The notes beneath the pieces are model-generated. The model ran no database searches. It saw nothing but the letters and a program-made list of their open reading frames with translations, and had not been told where the DNA came from. A stretch of 8,103 nucleotides of DNA from Syntrophaceae bacterium UBA1062 (GTDB lineage Bacteria > Desulfobacterota > Desulfomonilia > UBA1062): contig DCDF01000276.1 of NCBI GenBank assembly GCA_002316295.1, positions 1-8,103 of the forward strand, written 5' to 3'. This document shows, one piece after another, positions 1 through 6,065 of this stretch. The translations under genes were made by a program, and so were the position numbers. Each line of letters opens with the position of its first letter. Position 1 is the first letter of the stretch.

Positions 1-104
1 GAGGTTATGACAATCCGGTTCCAGTCTTCCGAGATCTTTGTCTCCGATGACGTACATGCCAGATGACAGAACAATGCAACACACAGATAAAAATACTTGT
101 TCAT
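1..104 (-). CDS. Probable lipoprotein, N-terminal fragment (runs off left edge)
   Basis: Only the first 34 codons are in the window; the frame stays open to base 1. The ATG at 104 has a GAGGAA Shine-Dalgarno (110-115) with a 5-base spacer, which decides the start. The product begins MNKYFYLCVALFCHLAC, a short charged start, a hydrophobic core and a cysteine at residue 17, followed by TSSET. That is the layout of a type II (lipoprotein) signal peptide. The -1 and -2 residues (Ala, Leu) fit a lipobox but His at -3 does not, so this is likely rather than certain. Thr after the Cys would favour the outer membrane if the usual sorting rule applies. It lies 183 bases downstream of radC on the same strand, behind a terminator and with its own promoter candidate, so it is probably transcribed separately. 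The mature function cannot be told from the 17 visible residues. Confidence 0.55.
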   Translation of the reverse strand, partial: MNKYFYLCVALFCHLACTSSETKISEDWNRIVIT

Positions 105-211
105 ACAGCTTCCTCACAAACCGACATCCCTTTCAGTTGTAAGAGAAATGTCTTGCTGTATTTATCGAAAACCCAGGAAAAAAGTTGAGAGAAATTTCAC
201 GACTGGCGGCG

Positions 212-241
212 ATTATCCGGCGTCATGTCTTCATTTGTCCA
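212..241 (-). promoter_or_regulatory. Candidate sigma-70 promoter for the left-edge lipoprotein gene
   Basis: Read on the minus strand, TGGACA (236-241, 5 of 6 to TTGACA) and GATAAT (212-217, 5 of 6 to TATAAT) are 18 bases apart. The -35 begins right at the T-tract of the radC terminator. Transcription would start near 205, giving a leader of about 100 bases. Confidence 0.4.
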
Positions 242-289
242 AAAAGCCTGAAGGCCGATTGAGCGAATCGGCTTCAGGAGCTGCTTTTT
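241..289 (-). terminator. Rho-independent terminator after radC, possibly bidirectional
   Basis: Arms 247-260 and 266-278 pair over 13 bp with one bulged G and a 5-base loop. Minus-strand RNA ends the stem with CTTTTT (complement of 241-246), directly after the radC stop codon. The plus strand also has TTTTT at 285-289, overlapping the radC stop, so the element could stop transcription from either side. Confidence 0.85.
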
Positions 290-956
290 AGAGGCCGATC
301 ATTTCATCGTGCTCCATGAAGCTGTAGTATCCTTTTTTGCTGAAGATGATATGGTCCAGCAGCACGATGCCCAGAGTATTGCCGGCATCCCGGATCCTCC
401 GGGTGATCTCACGGTCTTCACTGCTCGGCTCGAGAGGCCCCATAGGATGGTTGTGGGCGATGATGACCGCAGAGGCACGATCAATGATGGGATCGGCAAA
501 TACCTCGCGAGGATGGACCTGTGTCCTGTCTACCAGGCCGATGGTGACCACCCTGCAGGCGATGACTTCGCCCGCGCCGCTGAGAGATATGCACAGGAGA
601 TGCTCCTGCTTTCTGTCTGCGAAGTGCTGAACAATGGGAAGGACCTGGGTGGGGATGATCACTTTCATGCCTTCGGGCCTGATACGCCTCCTCCCAAACT
701 CCAGAGCGGCCGAGACCACCGCCGCCTTGGCCAGCCCGATTCCTTCTACGGTGAGGAGCCTGTCGAGCTCCGGCCTCCCCCGGCTCTCATCGATCAGTCT
801 GATGACTCTGCCGGAAAGCTCGAGCACACTGTGCCTCCCCGAGCCGCTTCCTAAAAGAACCGCCATGAGCTCCGAATCGGAAAGTGTTCTGGGGCCGAAC
901 AGCCTGAGCTTCTCCCGGGGGCGCTCCGACTCAGGGATCTGAGAAATCTTCTTCAC
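288..956 (-). CDS. radC: RadC family JAMM/MPN protein (UPF0758)
   Basis: A complete RadC-family protein of 222 residues, about the usual family length. Residues 1-90 form the N-terminal helical part, with the typical helix-hairpin-helix-like stretch around VEGIGLAKAA (70-79). Residues 100-222 are the JAMM (MPN+) metalloprotease-like domain. Its zinc motif is intact: HNHP with His168 and His170, then Ser178 and Asp181; Glu118 is the probable upstream catalytic Glu. The start is GTG at 956 with AAGGAGG (966-972) and a 9-base spacer. RadC was named for a DNA-repair phenotype in E. coli that was later traced to another gene, so its cellular role remains unclear, though homologues are often carried on mobile elements. 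Here nothing mobile surrounds it: it has its own promoter and terminator and is divergent from the next gene, suggesting a stand-alone chromosomal copy. Confidence 0.93.
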   Translation of the reverse strand: MKKISQIPESERPREKLRLFGPRTLSDSELMAVLLGSGSGRHSVLELSGRVIRLIDESRGRPELDRLLTVEGIGLAKAAVVSAALEFGRRRIRPEGMKVIIPTQVLPIVQHFADRKQEHLLCISLSGAGEVIACRVVTIGLVDRTQVHPREVFADPIIDRASAVIIAHNHPMGPLEPSSEDREITRRIRDAGNTLGIVLLDHIIFSKKGYYSFMEHDEMIGL

Positions 957-1010
957 CGACTCTGGCCTCCTTATCTCATATCATTCACAACATTCTGGAA
1001 CTACTGTTAA

Positions 1011-1039
1011 ATTTTACCGTGTTTCCCTTCATCATTCAA
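1011..1039 (-). promoter_or_regulatory. Sigma-70 promoter candidate for radC
   Basis: On the minus strand TTGAAT (1034-1039, 4 of 6) and TAAAAT (1011-1016, 5 of 6) are separated by exactly 17 bases. Transcription would begin near 1004, leaving a leader of about 48 bases ending in the strong AAGGAGG ribosome binding site. Confidence 0.55.
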
Positions 1040-1127
1040 GCACTTTCCCCCGGCGTGGAAACCGGAGCAACGGACTGTGTTTCACACAGCATTCCGTATG
1101 CATGTGCCCCACTCACTTGCATTTTCT

Positions 1128-1154
1128 TTGAGCCGAATTAATTAATGGTATATT
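1128..1154 (+). promoter_or_regulatory. Candidate promoter for the CrtC/AttH-like lipoprotein gene
   Basis: TTGAGC (1128-1133) is followed after 15 bases by TATATT (1149-1154, 5 of 6), or after 17 bases by TATTGT (1151-1156, 4 of 6), in the most AT-rich part of the intergenic region. Transcription from here would give a leader of roughly 175-180 bases containing the structured element at 1246-1331. The match is only fair. Confidence 0.35.
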
Positions 1155-1245
1155 GTATTTGTCTCTGTTTCTCGCGCACTGCGCTTCAAAAGTTTTTTTC
1201 TGGAATGAGGCGACCCGCTCAAGGCAGCATGATATGAAAAATTTA

Positions 1246-1331
1246 TTCAGTCTTTCCCTTTGCTTCGATGAGAGAGAAAGGGTAAGCCCCTGAAGCCAGG
1301 CCGCGTGATATCACTTCTGAATGAAAGGAGG
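1246..1331 (+). promoter_or_regulatory. Structured 5' leader with repeated conserved block (copy A)
   Basis: TTCAG (1246-1250) pairs with CTGAA (1290-1294), CTT (1252-1254) with AAG (1284-1286), and CCCTTT (1256-1261) with AAAGGG (1277-1282), a 14-bp interrupted stem. The conserved block at 1279-1301, core AAGCCCCTGAAGCC, recurs at 7931-7953 on the minus strand. It is followed here by the perfect palindrome GTGATATCAC (1305-1314) and TCTGAATGA (1316-1324), which runs into the ribosome binding site AAAGGAGG (1324-1331). CCTTT (1257-1261) could instead pair with AAAGG of that site, so a two-state leader is possible. It matches no riboswitch class I can recognise by eye. Confidence 0.45.
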
Positions 1332-1339
1332 AACCTGCA

Positions 1340-2464
1340 ATGATCAAGAGCGCTCGTTCCAAAGTGCCTGCGGCTGTGTCGTTGTGCCTGCTTGGCCTGG
1401 CCGTCATTTTCGGAGGCTGCACTCATCTGGAACGTCCGGGCGTGGTCACAGGGCGGTCCGACGAATACATCGACTGGGGCAAGGAGCCTCCAGGGGCCCA
1501 TGACAGGGCCCGGCACGCGATCACGGGCGAAAGGCCTTTCGAGTGGTGGTACTTCGACGGCCACCTGGACAACGGCCGTGCCTTCGTGGGGGTATTCTTC
1601 GATCCGAGCTTCACCACGGGAAAGCCCGGTGTCGCCTTTACACTGTACGATCCGGACTGGTCGAAGGAAGCCAGGCTCCTGTCTCTCGAGCCGGAGGAAA
1701 TGAAGACCTCCACACAGGATGTAAGCGTTGAGTGCCCGGCGGGATTCGTCCGGCGGCTGGACGATGATACCTATCACGTCCTGTGGGACATGGAAGGCTT
1801 GCGCGCGGAGTTCAGGCTGACCACGATCGCCCCGGGCTGGCGCCCGAGCGGCGGTGACGGCGTGAACGAAGACCATCTGGACTTCTTCTGGGCCGTGCAC
1901 CAGGCGAGAAACCGGGTGGAAGGAACCATTACCAGAAACGGAATCACCGAGGAGGTAACGGGCATCGGATACGCCGACCACAACTGGGGAAAGAAGGCGC
2001 TGAACGAGATCACGAGAGAATGGATCTGGGGCCGCATTCTGGCCGGCGAGTATACTATCGTCTATGCCGATGTCAACTACTATGACCCTTCCATCAATTC
2101 CCGACCCCTGTACATCGCCAGGGGATCCGAGGTGATAGTGGGGTCAGGCAGTCCCACAATCATGCAGTGGGACTTCGCGACTCATCCGGTCCTCAAGCGT
2201 CACTACCCGAGGCAGGTCAGGATCCGGTTCAGCCAAGGAGACATCACTGCGGATATCCTCATCAGGCACAAGGCCCTGGTGGAGGATGTGGACCTGCTCA
2301 GCGTCTCCGGACTGAATCCGATCACCCAGTGGCTCGCTCGTACCTTTATCGCCAGGCCCACCTACTTCCGCATCATAGCGGACTACGAGGGGGCCATCAC
2401 CCGGGGTGATGCTGTGGATGTCATTTCAGGGGAATGCATGTACGAGGTCATGGGGTTTCAGTAG
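1340..2464 (+). CDS. CrtC/AttH-type lipocalin-like lipoprotein
   Basis: A 374-residue protein with a lipoprotein signal peptide: charged start (Lys3, Arg6, Lys8), hydrophobic segment 11-24 and lipobox FGGC, so Cys27 would be lipidated. Thr28 suggests outer-membrane sorting. The rest matches the hydroxyneurosporene synthase (CrtC)/AttH family of paired lipocalin-like domains: EWWYFDG at 68-74, FFW at 182-184, GYADHNWG at 210-217 and WIWG at 228-231. Family members include carotenoid hydratases and proteins of unknown role. No carotenoid gene is nearby, so carotenoid hydration should not be assumed; binding or modifying a hydrophobic molecule at the envelope is the safer inference. The start is fixed by AAAGGAGG with an 8-base spacer. 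The DUF748 gene follows after 145 bases, and no clear terminator lies between them, so cotranscription is possible. Confidence 0.85.
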   Translation: MIKSARSKVPAAVSLCLLGLAVIFGGCTHLERPGVVTGRSDEYIDWGKEPPGAHDRARHAITGERPFEWWYFDGHLDNGRAFVGVFFDPSFTTGKPGVAFTLYDPDWSKEARLLSLEPEEMKTSTQDVSVECPAGFVRRLDDDTYHVLWDMEGLRAEFRLTTIAPGWRPSGGDGVNEDHLDFFWAVHQARNRVEGTITRNGITEEVTGIGYADHNWGKKALNEITREWIWGRILAGEYTIVYADVNYYDPSINSRPLYIARGSEVIVGSGSPTIMQWDFATHPVLKRHYPRQVRIRFSQGDITADILIRHKALVEDVDLLSVSGLNPITQWLARTFIARPTYFRIIADYEGAITRGDAVDVISGECMYEVMGFQ

Positions 2465-2609
2465 GTATGTCGCGCACGGGGTTGTCAGCCGCAGATCCTG
2501 CATTGCTCCGCATACCAGGGTCCTGGATGCATGAGACAGGAACCTTCCCCTCTCTCCCATCCATCCAAACAATAGGGTAAAAGGAAATTCTTATCCCGGA
2601 AGGAATTCC

Positions 2610-3695
2610 ATGATGGGTTCTGTCGTTCCGAAAACCGGAACCATTCTCCGATCAAAAGCATGGATCGTGCCTGCTGTACTCATTATCGCAGTGATTATCC
2701 TGCGCATTATGCTGCCGCATATTGTCTTGAGCTACGTCAATCGGACACTGGATGAAACGGACGGCTACCGCGGACGGGTGGAGGATATCGACATTCACCT
2801 CTGGCGGGGCTCATACACCATCAACGGCCTTACACTGGAAAAGATAGATGGAGAGGTTCCGGTTCCCCTTATCGATGTCGCTCGGCTCGATCTGTCTGTC
2901 CAGTGGTCGGAGATCTTCCAGGGGGCGCTCGTCGGCGATATAACCTTCTTCGGGCCCGAGCTGAACTTCGTGAAAGGCCCTACGGACGAGTCGTCGCAGA
3001 CGGAGCTTCCCGCGAGCTGGATAGAGGCCACCGAAAATCTGTTTCCATTCAGCATCAACGAGTTGAATGCGGTGAACGGGACCATCCATTACCGTGACTT
3101 TCACAGCGACCCCGAGATCGACATTTTTATGGACAATGTCTACCTGCATGCGACCAATCTTACGAACAGCCGCTCGGTTTCTCAGAGCAAGTTCGCCAAG
3201 ATCATGCTGTACAACCGTCCGGCAAAGGGAGACCCCGAGGTGAAGGTCACCGTAGATCTCGACACATTCGCGGCCGCTCCCACATTCGAAATGAAATTCT
3301 TGTTGAACGATCTGGCCCTCACCCGCCTGAATGACTTTCTTCGGGCATACGGAAACTTCGATGTCCAAAGTGGAACCTTCTCACTCTACTCGGAGGTATC
3401 GGCGGCGAAGGGCTCCTTCGAGGGCTACGTCAAACCTCTTTTCAAAGATCTCGATGTAGTGAGCTGGAAGGAAGACAAAAATCCGCTCGAGCTCGCCTGG
3501 GAGGCCATCGTTGGTGCTGCAGGCACAATTCTGGAAAATCCCGCCAGCGGCAGGGTCGCGACACGGATACCCATCAGCGGTGATTTCGAACAGCAGGACA
3601 TCGGCTACTGGACCGCTATCGGAAACCTGCTCAGGAACGCCTTCATCCAGGCTATCAGCCCGGGGTTCCAGGACATCGGCGAAAGAGACGGATAA
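2610..3695 (+). CDS. DUF748 domain protein, single-pass membrane anchor
   Basis: 361 residues. After a short basic N-terminus comes one membrane segment (about 16-36), then a large domain expected in the periplasm. The sequence is typical of DUF748: LSYVN at 40-44, GYRGRVEDIDIHLWRG at 52-67, LDLSVQW at 93-99, and near the C-terminus GYVKPLFKDLDV (272-283), TRIPISG (318-324) and RNAFIQA (342-348). DUF748 proteins are related in style to AsmA/TamB-type envelope proteins, some of which are linked to lipid transport or outer-membrane homeostasis. The precise role here is unknown. It is much shorter than the 1000-residue members, but compact versions like this are common. Two ATG codons in tandem (2610 and 2613) follow AAGGA (2600-2604); the first is 5 bases away, the second 8, and either could be used. 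An inverted repeat TAATCCC/GGGATTA (3693-3699, 3721-3727) starts at the stop codon but lacks a T-tract. Confidence 0.85.
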   Translation: MMGSVVPKTGTILRSKAWIVPAVLIIAVIILRIMLPHIVLSYVNRTLDETDGYRGRVEDIDIHLWRGSYTINGLTLEKIDGEVPVPLIDVARLDLSVQWSEIFQGALVGDITFFGPELNFVKGPTDESSQTELPASWIEATENLFPFSINELNAVNGTIHYRDFHSDPEIDIFMDNVYLHATNLTNSRSVSQSKFAKIMLYNRPAKGDPEVKVTVDLDTFAAAPTFEMKFLLNDLALTRLNDFLRAYGNFDVQSGTFSLYSEVSAAKGSFEGYVKPLFKDLDVVSWKEDKNPLELAWEAIVGAAGTILENPASGRVATRIPISGDFEQQDIGYWTAIGNLLRNAFIQAISPGFQDIGERDG

Positions 3696-3740
3696 TCCCA
3701 GAATCAATGACGGCTTGCCGGGGATTACCGATGGGAGGGA

Positions 3741-3771
3741 TTGCGATGATTGGTATAACTCATGTTATATT
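3741..3771 (+). promoter_or_regulatory. Candidate promoter/operator upstream of the acyl-CoA ligase
   Basis: A perfect inverted repeat TATAAC-tcat-GTTATA (3754-3769) overlaps a possible -10 TATATT (3766-3771). A poor -35, TTGCGA (3741-3746), is 19 bases away. The repeat's size and spacing resemble sites of TetR-type regulators; PsrA, a fatty-acid regulator of pseudomonads, uses a similar GAAAC-N4-GTTTC pattern. A 6-4-6 palindrome can arise by chance in a few kilobases, so both the promoter and the operator are tentative. Confidence 0.3.
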
Positions 3772-3860
3772 TTCTGTTTCACCGATGCGCCAACAGTGGT
3801 ATACAATGTGCCCGTATCAGTTTGCCATGAACCGGTTTTTCTTGGAGGTCACATGATCGG

Positions 3861-3932
3861 ATGAGGAGGATCGCCCTGGAGCTGAAAGAGGGTTCCTCCC
3901 TGAGCATACATGACCGAGGAGGTACTCTATGA
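3861..3932 (+). CDS. Possible 23-codon leader ORF overlapping the ligase start
   Basis: ATG at 3861 opens a 23-codon frame whose TGA (3930-3932) overlaps the ligase ATG (3929-3931) as ATGA. Its own start is overlapped in the same way by a three-codon ORF (ATG at 3853, stop 3862-3864) that sits 4 bases after GGAGG (3844-3848). The predicted peptide is MRRIALELKEGSSLSIHDRG followed by GTL; it resembles nothing I recognise. The ligase has its own strong ribosome binding site inside this frame. Two consecutive ATGA overlaps suggest translational coupling, but so short a frame may be chance. Confidence 0.3.
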   Translation: MRRIALELKEGSSLSIHDRGGTL

Positions 3933-5953
3933 AATTTCGTACAGATACGCTGTGCGGTTATTTCCATGAAAGAGCCCGGGAGATGGGAGAAGAACAGCCC
4001 TTTCTCATGGGGAGGTTCGACGAAAACGGCGATCCTGCAGCCAATTTTCGGACGCTCACATGGAAAGATGCGAGGCGGCAGTGCCTCGAGCTCGCATCAG
4101 GCCTTCTGGCACTGGGCGTCAAACGGGGGGAAAAGATCGCGATCTTCTCCGAGAGCAGGCCGCGCTGGGTGATTGCCGACCAGGCCGTTCAGGTGGTGGG
4201 AGGAGTCGGGGTTCCTCTCTACCCCACCCTGTCGCAGGATGAGCTCTCCTACATGATAGGCCACAGCGAAGCCAGGGTTGCGTTCTGCTCCACCATGGAC
4301 AAGGCCGGAATGGCTCTCGCCTCCAAGGAAGGCACCGGCCTCGAGATCGTCATAACCATGGAGTCGTGGAAGGGAGAGAGGCGGGAGGGGGTCTACCACT
4401 TCAACGAGGTCATGGAAATGGGCAGAAAGGCCTTTGACCCCGATGTGCTCGAAAAGAGCATCGGGCAGGCAGGGCCTGAGGATGTGGTGAGCATCATCTA
4501 CACCTCAGGCACCACGGGAAGGCCCAAGGGCGCCATGCTCACCCATGCGAACTTCATGGCCGCCATGGAGCAGTTCACCGACCCCACCCTCATCCGCCGG
4601 CAGGCAGAAGACAGAGACCTTCACCTGCTCTTTCTCGTCCATCTCCCCATATGCCACGTATACGGCCGCACCTGCGACTATCACGTGGGAGGACTGAAAC
4701 AGGGGGGCATCCTCGCGTTCGAGCCCGACTTCAGCCGGATCCCGGAGACGCTGCTCGAGCTCAGGCCCAACGTCATTATCAGCATCCCCCGTTTCTTCGA
4801 AAAGGTCTACGACCAGATCACCTTTATCATCTCCCGTCAACCCAGGCCCGTGCAGAAAATGTTCGCCTGGGCCATGCGGCAGGGAGAGAAGTTCACGGAC
4901 GCCATGGCCAGAGGTGAGCGGCTGGGCATGCTCGATCTTTTTCTGTTCTCCCAGGCCAATGTCCTGGTATTCAACAGGCTCCGCAAAGAGGCGGGCATGG
5001 ACCGTCTCGTCATGGCGGGATCGGGCGGCGGCAAGCTCGGAAAAGATGTCTGCACCTTCATCCGCTCTCTCGGAATCCAGCTCACCGAAGGCTACGGCCT
5101 CACAGAGACGGCGGCCGTGCTCAATTTCAATGCGCCCGAATTCCGGGGAATCGACCGGGAGAACCTCACCTGGTTCCAGAAGAAGATGATCGACTGGACG
5201 CACGACTGCATGGTCCGGGGCCAGGCCCAGGGCAAATCGCCCCATTCAAACCCCTTGCGCGCACTGAAGCTCTCCGTGGCTTACAATACACTCGCCTATC
5301 GGCTTCAGATCAAGCCGGGCACGGTTGGCAAGCCCGTGCTCCGGACACAGGAGAAAATCGCCGAGGACGGTGAGATCCTGGCAAAAGGCCCGCAGATCTT
5401 CAAGGGCTACTGGAAAATGCCGCAGGAGACGCGCGACACTTTTACCCACGACGGGTGGTATCTGACAGGCGACATCGGGCGGTTCGACAGGGATGGATTC
5501 CTGGAGATCACTGACCGCAAGAAGGAGCTCTTCGTCACCTCCGGCGGCAAGAACGTGGCCCCCCACCCCATCGAGCTCCTGCTCACGGGCCGGCCGTACA
5601 TCGACCAGGCATGCCTGACCGGAGACGGAGAGAAATACCTCACCTGTCTCATTGTGCCGGATTTTCAGGAGTTGAACCGGTATGCAAAAAAAATGGGAAT
5701 CCCATCTGAGGACCCTTCAGCATTGGTGTCGCGCGGAGAGATCAGAGCGCTCATCCAGGAGCAGGTGAACGAGGTGAACTCTCAGCTGGCCCGCTATGAG
5801 CAGATCAAATACTTCACGATCCTTCCCAAGCCCTTCAGTGTGGAAGGAGGCGAGCTGACACCCACCCTCAAGCTCAAACGGCGGGTCATCAAAGAACGCT
5901 ACCGGGAGGAGATCAGGGGGATGTATACGGCACAGGGCCCAGGGCCGAATTGA
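3929..5953 (+). CDS. Long-chain acyl-CoA ligase (AMP-forming)
   Basis: A 674-residue adenylate-forming enzyme expected to activate a fatty acid with ATP and join it to CoA, in the cytosol or at the inner membrane face. The family motifs are present in order: phosphate loop YTSGTTGRPKG (191-201), EGYGLTE (387-393), GWYLTGD (509-515), RKKELFVTSGGKNVAP (530-545) and C-terminal ELTPTLKLKRR (642-652), where Lys648 is the probable catalytic lysine. Overall it resembles the FadD15/eukaryotic ACSL type, including the helical region around 300-352. It is longer than most bacterial FadD proteins because about 60 residues (roughly 402-461) sit between EGYGLTE and GTVGKP, where relatives have a short link. 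The start follows GAGGAGG (3916-3922) with a 6-base spacer. It may stand as a single gene: 233 bases separate it from DUF748 and a terminator follows. The substrate chain length is inferred, not shown. Confidence 0.93.
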   Translation: MKFRTDTLCGYFHERAREMGEEQPFLMGRFDENGDPAANFRTLTWKDARRQCLELASGLLALGVKRGEKIAIFSESRPRWVIADQAVQVVGGVGVPLYPTLSQDELSYMIGHSEARVAFCSTMDKAGMALASKEGTGLEIVITMESWKGERREGVYHFNEVMEMGRKAFDPDVLEKSIGQAGPEDVVSIIYTSGTTGRPKGAMLTHANFMAAMEQFTDPTLIRRQAEDRDLHLLFLVHLPICHVYGRTCDYHVGGLKQGGILAFEPDFSRIPETLLELRPNVIISIPRFFEKVYDQITFIISRQPRPVQKMFAWAMRQGEKFTDAMARGERLGMLDLFLFSQANVLVFNRLRKEAGMDRLVMAGSGGGKLGKDVCTFIRSLGIQLTEGYGLTETAAVLNFNAPEFRGIDRENLTWFQKKMIDWTHDCMVRGQAQGKSPHSNPLRALKLSVAYNTLAYRLQIKPGTVGKPVLRTQEKIAEDGEILAKGPQIFKGYWKMPQETRDTFTHDGWYLTGDIGRFDRDGFLEITDRKKELFVTSGGKNVAPHPIELLLTGRPYIDQACLTGDGEKYLTCLIVPDFQELNRYAKKMGIPSEDPSALVSRGEIRALIQEQVNEVNSQLARYEQIKYFTILPKPFSVEGGELTPTLKLKRRVIKERYREEIRGMYTAQGPGPN

Positions 5954-6038
5954 TCTGAACGGACGGGCAGCTGATGCACATGACGAAGCGAGAGGGCTAC
6001 GCCGCCCTACCATAATCGGCGGGACATGCGCGGAAAAC

Positions 6039-6065
6039 AGCCCGTCACGAGCCCCGAAGCGGGCT
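6039..6065 (-). terminator. Shared terminator between convergent ligase and phosphoribosyltransferase genes
   Basis: AGCCCG (6039-6044) pairs with CGGGCT (6060-6065) right after the phosphoribosyltransferase stop; minus-strand RNA continues with GTTTTCC, an acceptable T-tract. Read on the plus strand, the tighter alternative AGCCC (6050-6054)/GGGCT (6061-6065) is followed only by TTTA, a weak terminator for the ligase. A second hairpin, CCGCC/GGCGG at 6002-6022, precedes it. Confidence 0.6.

Larger units (their letters stand above)
957..1339. other. Divergent intergenic region between radC and the CrtC-like gene
   Basis: These 383 bases hold no convincing gene. They contain the radC promoter (1011-1039), a promoter candidate for the plus-strand gene (1128-1154) and the structured leader at 1246-1331. 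A short inverted repeat CTGTGT-ttc-ACACAG lies at 1075-1089, between the two promoters, and could be a small operator, but 6-bp arms with a 3-base spacer are weak evidence. The stretch around 1134-1160 is markedly AT-rich. Confidence 0.7.

Noticed and set aside
247..282. Possible third copy of the conserved block (GCTCCTGAAGCC on the minus strand)
   Set aside because: Only 12 bases resemble the block, and they are accounted for as an arm of the radC terminator; no palindrome or TCTGAATGA follows.
97..291. 64-codon plus-strand frame
   Set aside because: It has no ribosome binding site, crosses the radC terminator and runs opposite to the lipoprotein leader; the peptide looks random.
309..942. 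Plus-strand frames opposite radC
   Set aside because: They are shadows of the RadC frame, which has intact zinc-ligand motifs and a strong ribosome binding site.
1234..1293. 19-codon ORF in the leader of the CrtC-like gene
   Set aside because: It has no clear ribosome binding site and coincides with the stem-loop and conserved block, which explain the sequence better; copy B has no matching ORF.
4505..5245. 246-codon minus-strand frame inside the acyl-CoA ligase
   Set aside because: It is a long open antisense frame of the kind common in GC-rich genes; the plus-strand frame has every ligase motif.
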